The notes below the pieces were generated by a model, which saw nothing but the letters and a program-made list of their open reading frames with translations, ran no database searches and was not told the DNA's origin. The position numbers were made by a program, and so were the translations under genes. Below, one piece after another: positions 1 to 6,626 of a stretch of 18,667 bases of DNA. Location: contig JBGPBV010000134.1 of the NCBI GenBank assembly GCA_041481445.1, positions 1-18,667 of the forward strand, read 5' to 3'. This DNA is from AA29 sp041481445 (GTDB lineage Bacteria > Acidobacteriota > Vicinamibacteria > Fen-336). Each line of letters begins with the position of its first letter. Positions within the stretch are counted from its first letter, which is position 1.

Positions 1-1
1 A

Positions 2-994
2 AAGGCTCCCCGAAGGTCGTCGGGTCCGTCGCCGGCCGCGGCGCCGTTCCGGCGGATCCTCTGCCCGGTCGACTTCTCCCCCTTCTCGCGCGAGGCCATC
101 GATCATGCCGTGGCCCTGGCCCGCCGGTGCGGGGCCGAGATCACCGCGGTGTTCGTGTTCCCGCTCGCTCCCCCGGAAGGTGGCGCCAGCGGCGCCGAGA
201 CCGACCCCGGCGTGCGGGCGACGGTCGCGAAGGACCTGAGCGAGCTCCTGGAGCCCGCGCGCGCGGCCGGCGTCCGCGTAGCGCTGTCCCTGGAGACGGG
301 CGACGCCGCCGAGGCCATCCTCGCCAAGGCGGCCACGATGTCCGCCGACGTGATCGTGATGGCCACGCACGGACGGTCGGGCCTGAACCGCTGGGTCCTG
401 GGATCCGTCACCGACCAGGTGCTGCGTCGTGCGGAATGCCCGGTCCTGACCGTTGCGCCCTCGACATCGAAGGCGGCCAGGCACCCCGGCGGGCTGCGGA
501 TCCTGTGCGCGCTCGATCTCACGGAGGGCTCGTTGCAGACGGCGGACACCGCCTTCGCGCTCGCGCGCGCGACCGAGGCGCCGGTCACGCTCCTCCACGT
601 CGTCGAGGACGCGGCGGCGACGCCCCCGGGTCCGGCCGTGGCCGGTCGCGTGCACCGCCTGCGCGAGATCGCGGTCGCGCACGGCGAGCCCCCCGGCGAC
701 GAGGTCGTGGTCCGTGGCCGGCCACGACGGGAGATCCTGCGCCTCGCCCGCCACGGCGAGGCCGGCCTCGTCGTCATCGGCGCTCACGGCCACGAGGCCA
801 CGAGCCCCTGCCTGGGCTCGACCACGCAATACGTGGTGCGCCACGCCGGCGTTCCCGTGCTCACCGTCCGCGGTCCGGAGCCCCGGACGCCCGGCTCGAA
901 GGCGGCTCCCGGCGGGACCCGCGTCAGCTCAGCCCGGCCAGGAACCGCGCCAGCTCCACGCGCTCGGGGGGCAGGAGCGCCGGGGCGGGCATGA
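2..994 (+). CDS. Tandem universal stress protein (UspA family), 5' partial
   Basis: The reading frame is open from the window edge, so the N-terminus is missing; 330 residues are visible. Two Usp domains lie in tandem. The first starts near visible residue 17 (RRILCPVDFS) and ends with the ATP-binding pattern of the family, G-x2-G followed by G-S (HGRSG near residue 124, GSVT near 134). The second starts near residue 166 (RILCALDL) and keeps the terminal GSTT, but its first part reads GHEA, so the second glycine is lost and nucleotide binding there may be weak. A Pro/Arg/Gly-rich tail of about 35 residues follows and runs 71 bases into the convergent cytochrome gene. Usp proteins are cytoplasmic stress or energy-status proteins; no specific role can be read here. 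A GTG at 110 is inside domain 1 and is not the likely start. Confidence 0.9.
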   Translation, partial: KAPRRSSGPSPAAAPFRRILCPVDFSPFSREAIDHAVALARRCGAEITAVFVFPLAPPEGGASGAETDPGVRATVAKDLSELLEPARAAGVRVALSLETGDAAEAILAKAATMSADVIVMATHGRSGLNRWVLGSVTDQVLRRAECPVLTVAPSTSKAARHPGGLRILCALDLTEGSLQTADTAFALARATEAPVTLLHVVEDAAATPPGPAVAGRVHRLREIAVAHGEPPGDEVVVRGRPRREILRLARHGEAGLVVIGAHGHEATSPCLGSTTQYVVRHAGVPVLTVRGPEPRTPGSKAAPGGTRVSSARPGTAPAPRARGAGAPGRA

Positions 995-1310
995 CCGCGT
1001 AGGGGTTCACCGAGCGCGGCTCGGCGAGGATCCTCTCGATCGTCTCGTAGGGGAGGCGGGCTCCCACGTGCGAGAGGTCCGGGCCCATGATGCCGCCGCT
1101 CTCGTCCATCCGGTGGCAGGACCGGCAGCCCTTCGCGGCGAACATCGTCCGTCCGTGGATCGGCTCGGTCGCGATCGTCTTCGCCGCGGGCGCGCCGGTG
1201 CCGTTCCAATCGTCCGGCGTCCGGTTGGCCTCGACGGCGAGCACCACCACCAGCCCGAGCGAAGCGAAGAGCCCGAGCCGGCGTATCCGCTGCGTGCTCA
1301 GCGTGCTCAT
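924..1310 (-). CDS. Membrane-anchored monoheme cytochrome c
   Basis: This is a 128-residue class I-type cytochrome c. A basic N-terminus (QRIRR) and one hydrophobic segment at about residues 12-26 form a signal anchor with no obvious cleavage site, so the heme domain should face the periplasm. The heme-attachment motif is CRSCH at 62-66, and Met107 in YAVMPAP is the probable sixth ligand. The frame is open further upstream, but the ATG at 1310 is chosen because GGAGG sits four bases before it and the signal anchor begins there. It is the last gene of the minus-strand group with hflK and hflC, 79 bases after hflC. Its 3' end overlaps the stress-protein gene tail-to-tail. The expected role is electron transfer to or from a membrane respiratory complex; the partner is unknown. 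Confidence 0.88.
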   Translation of the reverse strand: MSTLSTQRIRRLGLFASLGLVVVLAVEANRTPDDWNGTGAPAAKTIATEPIHGRTMFAAKGCRSCHRMDESGGIMGPDLSHVGARLPYETIERILAEPRSVNPYAVMPAPALLPPERVELARFLAGLS

Positions 1311-1314
1311 ACAG

Positions 1315-1319
1315 CCTCC
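1315..1319 (-). promoter_or_regulatory. Shine-Dalgarno site deciding the cytochrome start
   Basis: On the minus strand this reads GGAGG, four bases before the ATG at 1310. It favours that start over the longer open frame that would begin at 1367 with a non-secretory extension. Confidence 0.75.
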
Positions 1320-1389
1320 GAAAGCTGCTCCCCGTGGAACGTAACGGTGGGGAGGGCGCGGGGCCATGAGCCGTCCGTTCCGGCGCCGA

Positions 1390-2313
1390 CTACTGTCCGC
1401 CGGCCGCCTTGAGGTACTTCAGCAGCTCGGAGTCGGTGGTGAGGACGAGCCAGGACTTCTCGTCCAGGCTCGTCTGCAGCGTCTCCATGCTCTTGGTGAA
1501 CTGGTAGAAGTCGGGGTCGCGCCCGTAGGCGCGGGCGTAGATGGTGGTGGCCGTCGCGTCCGCCGCCCCCTTCTTCTCCTGGGCCTTGCGGTAGCCCTCG
1601 GAGCTGGCCGCGAGCACGTCGCGCTCCTTCTGCCCGCGGATCTCCGCCGCCTTGCCCTGGCCCTCCGAGCGGCTGCGCTCCGCGATGCGCTTGCGCTCGG
1701 AGATCATCCGCTCGAACACCTTCTGCTGGACGATGTCGATGTAGTTGATGCGGAGGAAGCGCACGTCCTCCACCTCGATGCCGAACGCGGGGGTGATCTG
1801 GGCCGCCTTCTCGAGCACGATCTTCGCGATCGCGGTGCGCCCGGTCTGGACGGGGGCCATCGCCTCCGCGGACCCGATGCCGGTCAGCTCCTCCGTGACC
1901 TGGAAGGGCCGGTTCGTCGAGCGCACGATCTCGAGGAGGTCGAAGGAGGCGACGGCGTTGCGGGTCTGGCCGTCGATGACGTCGTCGAGCCGGCTCTGCG
2001 CGCCGCGCTCGTCGCCGACGTTCTGGTAGAACTTGAGGGGGTCGACGATGCGCCAGCGCGCGTAGGTCTCGACCCACACGTACTTCTTGTCCCGGGTCGG
2101 GATCTGGTTGGGCGAGCCCTCGAACTCCAGCCACCGCTTGTCGAAGCGGTGCACGATCTGCATGAAGGGCGCCTTGAAATGGAGGCCGGCGCGCGTGACG
2201 GTGCCGCCCACCGGCTCTCCGAACTGCGTGAGGATGGCCTGCTCGGTCTCGGAGACGGTGTAGATCGAGGCCCACAGGAGCAGGGCGGCCGCCGCGAACA
2301 CGAGAAACGACAT
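1390..2313 (-). CDS. hflC: HflC, SPFH/band 7 modulator of FtsH
   Basis: This 307-residue protein has one N-terminal membrane segment (about residues 2-18) followed directly by a band 7/SPFH domain (ETEQAILTQFGEPVG, then the typical KAPF and DKRW segments). An Ala/Glu/Lys-rich helical stretch in the C-terminal third (KRIAERSRSEGQGKAAEI) would form the coiled-coil wall of the HflK-HflC cage. In E. coli this complex surrounds and modulates the membrane protease FtsH from the periplasmic side. The protein is slightly shorter than E. coli HflC (334 residues). The start at 2313 is supported by GAGGGG overlapping the hflK stop codon, eight bases after hflK ends, so translation of the pair is probably coupled. 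No ftsH is present in the window. Confidence 0.93.
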   Translation of the reverse strand: MSFLVFAAAALLLWASIYTVSETEQAILTQFGEPVGGTVTRAGLHFKAPFMQIVHRFDKRWLEFEGSPNQIPTRDKKYVWVETYARWRIVDPLKFYQNVGDERGAQSRLDDVIDGQTRNAVASFDLLEIVRSTNRPFQVTEELTGIGSAEAMAPVQTGRTAIAKIVLEKAAQITPAFGIEVEDVRFLRINYIDIVQQKVFERMISERKRIAERSRSEGQGKAAEIRGQKERDVLAASSEGYRKAQEKKGAADATATTIYARAYGRDPDFYQFTKSMETLQTSLDEKSWLVLTTDSELLKYLKAAGGQ

Positions 2314-2321
2314 CGGGCCCC

Positions 2322-3350
2322 TCACGGGCGGGGCTCCTTGCTCTCGGTCCCGAGGGGAAGGAGGGGCAGGAGCCCCTTGGCCTTCTCGTCGAGCACGATC
2401 GTGCGGCCGATGCGCGGCAGGGTCTGGGCCAGCGTCTCCAGGTAGAGGCGCCGGCGGGTCACGGCCGGAGCCTTGCGGTACTCCTCGTAGAGCGCGGTGA
2501 AGCGCGCGGCGTCGCCTTCCGCCTTGTTGACGCGCTCGAGCGCGTAGCCCTCGGCGGAGCGCACCGCCTGCTCGGCCTCGCCCTTGGCCCGCGGCACCAC
2601 CTTGTTGTAGTCGGCCCAGGCGTCGTTGATGGCGCGCTCCTTCTCCTGGATCGCCTGGTTGACCTCGTTGAAGGCGGGCTTGACGGGATCGGGAGGGTTG
2701 ACGTCCTGCAGCACGAGCTGCTGGACCTCGATCCCGATGCCGTACAGGTTGCAGAGGTCCTGGAGCTGCTGCTTGGCCTCGAGGGCGATCGTCTCGCGGC
2801 CGATGGTGATCACCTCGTCCACGCTGTGGTCGCCCACCACCTGCCGCATCACCGCCTCCGACATGTCGCGGAAGGTCGCCGTCGGCTCGCGCACGTCGAA
2901 GAGGTACTTCTTGGGGTCCGTGATCTTGTACTGCACCACCCACTCCACCACGCCCACGTTGAGGTCGCCGGTGAGCATGGCCGACTCCCCCGTTGTCTCC
3001 GGGGTGGGAGAGGCGAACTCCGACTTGATTCCCGCCCGCTCGGTGCGGAAGCCGAACTCGAGCTTGAGGGTGCGCTGGACGGGGACCTTGGTCACGGTGT
3101 CCACCCCGAACGGGACCTTGAGGTGAGGGCCGGGACCGGAGGTGCCGACGTAGCGCCCGAAGCGCTGCACGACGCCGACCTCGTCCGGCTCGACCTGGTA
3201 GTAGCTCGTGAAGAGGAACACCACCACGACGAGACCGACGAGGATCGCCCGGGCCCGGGCCAGGCTGGGCCGGCCCGGGAAGGGGAGCATCCGGAGCGGC
3301 GAGCCCGAGCCCTCACCGCCGGGGCCTTGCGTCCAGCCGCCTCGCGCCAT
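2322..3350 (-). CDS. hflK: HflK, SPFH/band 7 partner of HflC
   Basis: This 342-residue protein begins with a Gly-rich cytoplasmic leader (about residues 1-30), then one membrane segment (about 36-49, AILVGLVVVVFLF), then a band 7 domain starting YYQVEPDEVGVVQRFGRYVG. The Gly-rich leader plus a single transmembrane helix is the HflK layout; the E. coli protein is longer (419 residues). A helical segment rich in E, K and A (KERAINDAWADYNKVVPRAK onward) pairs with HflC in the oligomeric cage. GGAGG lies six bases before the ATG at 3350. It follows a cytochrome c gene by 45 bases and precedes hflC by eight bases. The expected role is a membrane scaffold that regulates FtsH proteolysis; here it may specialise in respiratory cytochromes, which is inference from neighbours only. 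Confidence 0.93.
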   Translation of the reverse strand: MARGGWTQGPGGEGSGSPLRMLPFPGRPSLARARAILVGLVVVVFLFTSYYQVEPDEVGVVQRFGRYVGTSGPGPHLKVPFGVDTVTKVPVQRTLKLEFGFRTERAGIKSEFASPTPETTGESAMLTGDLNVGVVEWVVQYKITDPKKYLFDVREPTATFRDMSEAVMRQVVGDHSVDEVITIGRETIALEAKQQLQDLCNLYGIGIEVQQLVLQDVNPPDPVKPAFNEVNQAIQEKERAINDAWADYNKVVPRAKGEAEQAVRSAEGYALERVNKAEGDAARFTALYEEYRKAPAVTRRRLYLETLAQTLPRIGRTIVLDEKAKGLLPLLPLGTESKEPRP

Positions 3351-3370
3351 CGATGTCCTCCGCGGCCGCG

Positions 3371-3376
3371 AGTATA
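3371..3376 (-). promoter_or_regulatory. Possible -10 element upstream of hflK
   Basis: In very GC-rich surroundings the minus strand reads TATACT here, five of six matches to the sigma-70 -10 consensus, about 20 bases before the hflK start. No convincing -35 hexamer lies 16-18 bases upstream, so an internal promoter separating hflKC from the upstream cytochrome is only a possibility. Confidence 0.3.
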
Positions 3377-3395
3377 GCGTGCCGAGCGCGTCGGC

Positions 3396-3812
3396 TCAGC
3401 GCGCCGGGCCCGCGCGCCGGTCTTCCGCCGGGGCCTGGACCGTCCGCAGGTACTCCGCGAGGGCGGAGATCTTCTGGCGCACGGCCTCCTCCGAGTATCC
3501 GTCCTCGACGTTCTTGAGGGATTCACCCCACACCGGCATCCCGCCGGGGAAGTGACCCTTGACCGGCTTGCGCCCGTCGATGATCGCGCGCACCCTCGCC
3601 ACCGGGAACTCGCCCCGGGAGCGGGCGGCGATGCGGGTGAGGTCGGCGGGCCGGAAGGCGAGGAGATCGGCCCACGGGCCGTCACCGCGCGCCGCCACGC
3701 CGTGGCAGGCCGCGCAGTGCCTCTGGTACAACGCCGACGCCGGAGTGGTGGCGGTCGGCGCCGCCGCCAGCGACACCGCCAGCGCGGCCAGGGTCATGAC
3801 CATCCTGTTCAT
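3396..3812 (-). CDS. Periplasmic cytochrome c (CBB3/class I type)
   Basis: This 138-residue precursor has a short hydrophobic signal peptide (about residues 1-18, MNRMVMTLAALAVSLAAA) followed by a single heme domain. The heme motif is CAACH at 33-37, followed by GVAARGDGP, the pattern of small diffusible cytochromes c. Met92 in GGMPVWGE is the likely axial ligand. A charged tail after residue 126 looks disordered. A GTG at 3824 is in frame, but the ATG at 3812 is preferred because GGAGG lies five bases upstream and the signal peptide then starts correctly. It is the first gene of the group that continues with hflK (45 bases away), hflC and a second cytochrome. The protein probably shuttles electrons in the periplasm; the redox partner is not encoded nearby. 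Confidence 0.9.
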   Translation of the reverse strand: MNRMVMTLAALAVSLAAAPTATTPASALYQRHCAACHGVAARGDGPWADLLAFRPADLTRIAARSRGEFPVARVRAIIDGRKPVKGHFPGGMPVWGESLKNVEDGYSEEAVRQKISALAEYLRTVQAPAEDRRAGPAR

Positions 3813-3817
3813 CGGTG

Positions 3818-3822
3818 CCTCC
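3818..3822 (-). promoter_or_regulatory. Shine-Dalgarno site deciding the first cytochrome start
   Basis: The minus strand reads GGAGG five bases before the ATG at 3812. This selects that codon over the in-frame GTG at 3824, which overlaps this site. Confidence 0.75.
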
Positions 3823-3961
3823 ACGGTTCCGCCGCGCGGCCCCGGCGCGCGAGGTCCGCGCGCGAGAAGAAGCCCCGCCGCGGGGCGCGTTCGACGGCGG
3901 CGCGGCGCGGCGGGGCGGTAAGTGGCCGGGTCTTCTGGACCGGGCCGTCGCCCTCGAAGGG

Positions 3962-3988
3962 GCGACTCGTCAGTCAGCGACTCGAGTC
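3962..3988. promoter_or_regulatory. Candidate operator: direct repeat plus palindrome
   Basis: The octamer GCGACTCG occurs at 3962-3969 and again at 3977-3984, a 15-base period. The second copy merges into the perfect 10-bp palindrome GACTCGAGTC at 3979-3988. On the minus strand the palindrome edge gives TTGACT, a -35-like hexamer, but no matching -10 was found. Such an arrangement between divergent genes could be a repressor or activator site. No regulator gene lies nearby to support this. Confidence 0.35.
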
Positions 3989-4106
3989 AACCGAACGTCC
4001 ATCTTTGCTGTGCAGTCCCTCCTTCGGGCCTTGCGCCTGCGAGTCACTGGCCGGAGTCCAGGCGCACCCGCTGGAATGAACATACGTCGTCGCCCGTTCC
4101 AGACCC

Positions 4107-4808
4107 ATGAGTCATTCGATCCAGGCCACCGCGCGGTTTGACGGCGGGCGGCCCGCCCACTACGGTCGCGCGGTGGCGCCGCCCGGGCTCGTCCTCAGGT
4201 CCTTCGTGTTCCTCGACCGCATGCAGGACCAGCTCGCCGGCTTCATCGGGACCACCGCGCGGGGATACCTCCCCGTCCCCGGGGTGGCGGCGTACTTCGT
4301 GGAGACCTCGCCCGGCCTCGTCATCAACCGCCTCACCGACGTCGCCCTGAAGGCGACGTCGGCCACTCCCGGGATCCTCGTCGTCGAGCGCTCGTTCGGC
4401 CTCCTCGAGCTGCACCATCCCGACCAGGGTCAGGTCCGGCTGGCCGGGCGGGCCATGCTCGAGTACCTGGGGATGGCCGAGGACGAGCGCTTCCGGCCGC
4501 GCGTGGTCTCCCGCGAGACCATCCGCGGCCTCGAGCCCTATCACGCGCAGATCATCAACAAGATGCGCTACGGCGACATGCTCGTGCCCGGCGAGTCCCT
4601 CTACGTCCTCGAGGTGGAGCCCGCGGGGTACGTGGCCTTCGCGATCAACGAGGCCCTGAAGGCCGCGCGCGTGAAGCTGGTGGACGCCTCCCTCTTCGGC
4701 GCCTTCGGGCGCGTGTACCTCGCCGGAGCCGAGGCGCAGATCGACGCGGCGGCGGAGGCGGCCGAGCGCGCCATCGAGAGTGTCACCGGCCGCCCCCTCG
4801 CTCAATAG
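4107..4808 (+). CDS. EutL-like tandem-domain bacterial microcompartment (BMC-T) shell protein
   Basis: This 233-residue protein appears to hold two BMC domains. Domain 1 spans about residues 28-122: a strand-helix lead-in, then AAYFVETSPG with a helix of the form TDVALKAT and a return strand VVERSFGLLEL. Domain 2 spans about 162-228 and fits the BMC pattern well: SLYVLEVEPAG, then AINEALKAARVKLVDASLFGAFGR in two segments, then a terminal Ala-rich helix. The lead-in before each core and the total length recall the permuted BMC-T protein EutL (219 residues in E. coli). BMC-T proteins form pseudohexamer tiles with pores in protein shells around enzymes. No other shell protein or cargo enzyme is in this window, so it is an orphan here. 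The identification rests on pattern recognition, not a search. Its stop overlaps the convergent tonB-type gene by seven bases. Confidence 0.75.
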   Translation: MSHSIQATARFDGGRPAHYGRAVAPPGLVLRSFVFLDRMQDQLAGFIGTTARGYLPVPGVAAYFVETSPGLVINRLTDVALKATSATPGILVVERSFGLLELHHPDQGQVRLAGRAMLEYLGMAEDERFRPRVVSRETIRGLEPYHAQIINKMRYGDMLVPGESLYVLEVEPAGYVAFAINEALKAARVKLVDASLFGAFGRVYLAGAEAQIDAAAEAAERAIESVTGRPLAQ

Positions 4809-5614
4809 ATCCGGAATCGCACGGGGGCCAGCGCGATCGTGGCCACCGGCCGGCCATGCCGGACGGCGGGGAGGAAGATCCACTGGTGGACGGCGTCCAG
4901 GGCGGCGCCGTCGAGCAGCGGCACCGACTGCAGGACGCGCGCGCGCACCACCCGCCCCGTCTCGTCGATGAGGATCTCGACGACGACGACGCCCTCGACC
5001 TTCTTCACGAACGCCTCCGACGGGTACTCGGGGCGAGGCTGTCGCAGGGGACGCGGCGGCTGGTCGTAGTCGAGCACGGGCGGAGGAAGGCCCGTGCCGG
5101 TCCCGCCGATCACGCCGCCGATGACGCCACCGGGAACGCCGCCCACCATCCCACCCTCGACACCGCCTTCCATCCCCTCTGGCACCCCGGTGGGGCTGCC
5201 CGTGGGGGAGCCCCCGGCCTCGTCCGCGTCGGCGGGAGCGGGCACGTTCGCGGTCGGAGCGGGGGCGACTTCCAGCCTCGGCGCTTCGGTGGAGGGGGCC
5301 GGCTCCGGCGAGCGCGTCGTGGCCGGCCGCTCCCGATCGAGCAGGCCCGATCCGAGGGGAGGAGGCAACGGCGGCGGAGGAGGCGGATCGTAGACGAACA
5401 CGCGCAGCGTCTCGCCGGGCAGCGCGGGGGGTGAGTCCGGGGCAAGGATGGGGATCAGGACGGCGGCCGCGGCGATGAGCGCGTGCAGGAGGACGGAGGC
5501 CACCACGCCGCGCCGGCGCAGTGGCGCCGGACGGGGCCGGGAGCTCACGAGGCTGGAGAGCAGCGACTCCATGGCGCCGGCCATCGCCTCCGAGAGGCCA
5601 CCGCCAACGTACAT
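4802..5614 (-). CDS. TonB-family energy transducer
   Basis: This is a protein of about 270 residues with the TonB layout. A short cytoplasmic leader is followed by one membrane helix (about residues 37-57) containing the Ser/His-type face VASVLLHAL typical of TonB. A long Pro-rich then Gly/Val-rich periplasmic linker spans about 74-195. The TonB C-terminal domain at about 197-270 reads YPSEAFVKKVEGVVVVEI, then LDGAALDAVHQWIFLPA. It would carry proton-motive energy from ExbB/ExbD to outer-membrane receptors. No exbB, exbD or TonB-dependent receptor is in the window. The start is uncertain: ATG codons at 5614, 5584 and 5572 are possible and none has a well-spaced Shine-Dalgarno site. The longest is given. 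Confidence 0.85.
   Translation of the reverse strand: MYVGGGLSEAMAGAMESLLSSLVSSRPRPAPLRRRGVVASVLLHALIAAAAVLIPILAPDSPPALPGETLRVFVYDPPPPPPLPPPLGSGLLDRERPATTRSPEPAPSTEAPRLEVAPAPTANVPAPADADEAGGSPTGSPTGVPEGMEGGVEGGMVGGVPGGVIGGVIGGTGTGLPPPVLDYDQPPRPLRQPRPEYPSEAFVKKVEGVVVVEILIDETGRVVRARVLQSVPLLDGAALDAVHQWIFLPAVRHGRPVATIALAPVRFRIY
5102..5188 (-). repeat. Gly/Val-rich repeat coding stretch in the TonB linker
   Basis: Residues about 143-171 of the TonB-family protein are built from short xGG units (EGG, VEGG, MVGG, VPGG, VIGG, VIGG). At DNA level this is an imperfect tandem repeat of roughly 9-12 bases. It would form a flexible spacer across the periplasm. Such units are prone to copy-number change. 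Confidence 0.7.
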
Positions 5615-5710
5615 CGGCCGCACCGAGGGGACCACCCCCCGTTTGCTCCGGGTGGCCCCGACGCGGTGCGAGACGGACCTGCCGCGCCGCCGGGCGGAGT
5701 CACAGTGGAG

Positions 5711-5716
5711 AGGAGG
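5711..5716 (+). promoter_or_regulatory. Shine-Dalgarno site deciding the start of the HhH protein
   Basis: AGGAGG lies six bases before the ATG at 5723. It rules out the longer open frame that begins near 5483 and would overlap the divergent tonB-type gene. Confidence 0.85.
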
Positions 5717-5722
5717 GACGCC

Positions 5723-6568
5723 ATGCACGCCCTGAATCGCCGCATCGCCGCGCGGCTGGACGAGGTGGCGCAGGTGCTCGAGGAGCAGGGAGCCAACCCC
5801 TTCCGCGTCCGTGCGTACCGGCGGGGGGCCGCCGTCGTCCGCGGCCTGGCGCAGCCGGTGGACGAGATCCTGCGCGAGGCCGGATTGGACGGTCTGGAGA
5901 CCCTTCCCGGCATCGGGCAGGCCCTGGCCCGCGCGATCCGCGACACCGCCGCCACCGGGCGGCTCCCCATGCTCGAGCGGCTCCGCGGCGAAGCGGATCC
6001 CGTCCACCTGCTGATGACCGTTCCCGGCCTCGGCCGCCTCACCGCCGCGCGCCTGGTGGACGACCTCGGCATCGAGACGCTGGAGGAGCTCGAGAACGCC
6101 GCCTACGACGGCCGGCTCGCCGACGTGGCCGGGCTGGGTGCCAAGCGCCTGGCCGGCATCCGCGACTCGCTGGCGGAGCGCCTCGCCCGTGTCCGCCGTC
6201 CGCCGTCGGCCTCCACCCCGGAGCCGCCGGTGGGCGAGCTGCTGGACGTGGACGCCGAGTACCGCCGCCGCGCCGCCGCCGGTGTCCTGCCCCGGATCGC
6301 GCCGCGGCGCTTCAACCCGCAGGGCGAGGCCTGGCTGCCCGTGCTCCACACCCGGCGGGGAGCGCGCCACTACACGGCCCTGTTCTCCAACACCGCGCGC
6401 GCCCATCGTCTCGGGACCACGCGCGACTGGGTCGTGCTCTACCTCGACGGGCCCGGGGGCGAGCGGCGGTACACCGTGATCACCTCGGGCCGGGGCGAGA
6501 GCGCCGGCCGGCGCGTGGTGGCGGGTCGCGAGCACGAGTCGGACGCACCGCCCGCGCGCGCGGTCTGA
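5723..6568 (+). CDS. Helix-hairpin-helix DNA-binding protein, PolX N-terminal-like
   Basis: This 281-residue protein starts like the N-terminal 8-kDa/HhH region of family X DNA polymerases: LDEVAQVLEEQGANPFRVRA at residues 12-31, then YRRGAAVVRGL. Three helix-hairpin-helix turns follow: LPGIGQALA (61-69), VPGLGRLTA (100-108) and VAGLGAKRL (135-143). There is no nucleotidyltransferase palm or PHP nuclease domain. Instead a separate C-terminal domain at about 200-258 contains WLPVLHTRRGARHYTALFSN and RDWVVLYLDG, which I cannot assign to a known function. It probably binds DNA non-specifically and may act in repair, but catalysis is not shown. It is transcribed away from the tonB-type gene and toward the ABC transporter, 58 bases downstream. 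The PolX-like reading of the first half is secure; the role is inference. Confidence 0.82.
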   Translation: MHALNRRIAARLDEVAQVLEEQGANPFRVRAYRRGAAVVRGLAQPVDEILREAGLDGLETLPGIGQALARAIRDTAATGRLPMLERLRGEADPVHLLMTVPGLGRLTAARLVDDLGIETLEELENAAYDGRLADVAGLGAKRLAGIRDSLAERLARVRRPPSASTPEPPVGELLDVDAEYRRRAAAGVLPRIAPRRFNPQGEAWLPVLHTRRGARHYTALFSNTARAHRLGTTRDWVVLYLDGPGGERRYTVITSGRGESAGRRVVAGREHESDAPPARAV

Positions 6569-6626
6569 GCCATCCGCTCCATTCCCCCCTGCCCCGGCCC
6601 TGGCGAGGATGCGAGGGGGGCCCCCG

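Larger units (their letters stand above)
3813..4106. other. Divergent intergenic region between cytochrome and shell-protein genes
   Basis: This 294-base spacer is the longest non-coding stretch in the window. The half next to the cytochrome is low-complexity G+C. The half next to the shell-protein gene is more mixed and holds the repeat cluster at 3962-3988. No convincing promoter hexamer pair or small gene is visible, and the shell-protein ATG lacks a clear Shine-Dalgarno site. Confidence 0.5.

Noticed and set aside
1335..1381. GGAACG...CGTTCC pairing between the hflC and cytochrome genes
   Set aside because: Six-base arms with a 35-base loop are expected by chance in this composition.
1366..2445. 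Long open frame on the plus strand antisense to hflC (359 codons)
   Set aside because: In DNA this GC-rich, antisense frames stay open by chance. The translation is low-complexity (Leu/Ala/Arg/Asp-rich), matches no family, and the opposite strand has a clear hflC.
4044..4883. Minus-strand frame opposite the shell-protein gene (279 codons)
   Set aside because: Its composition is shadow-like (His, Gly, Asp, Glu and Arg). The plus strand gives a BMC-like protein with sensible helices and strands.
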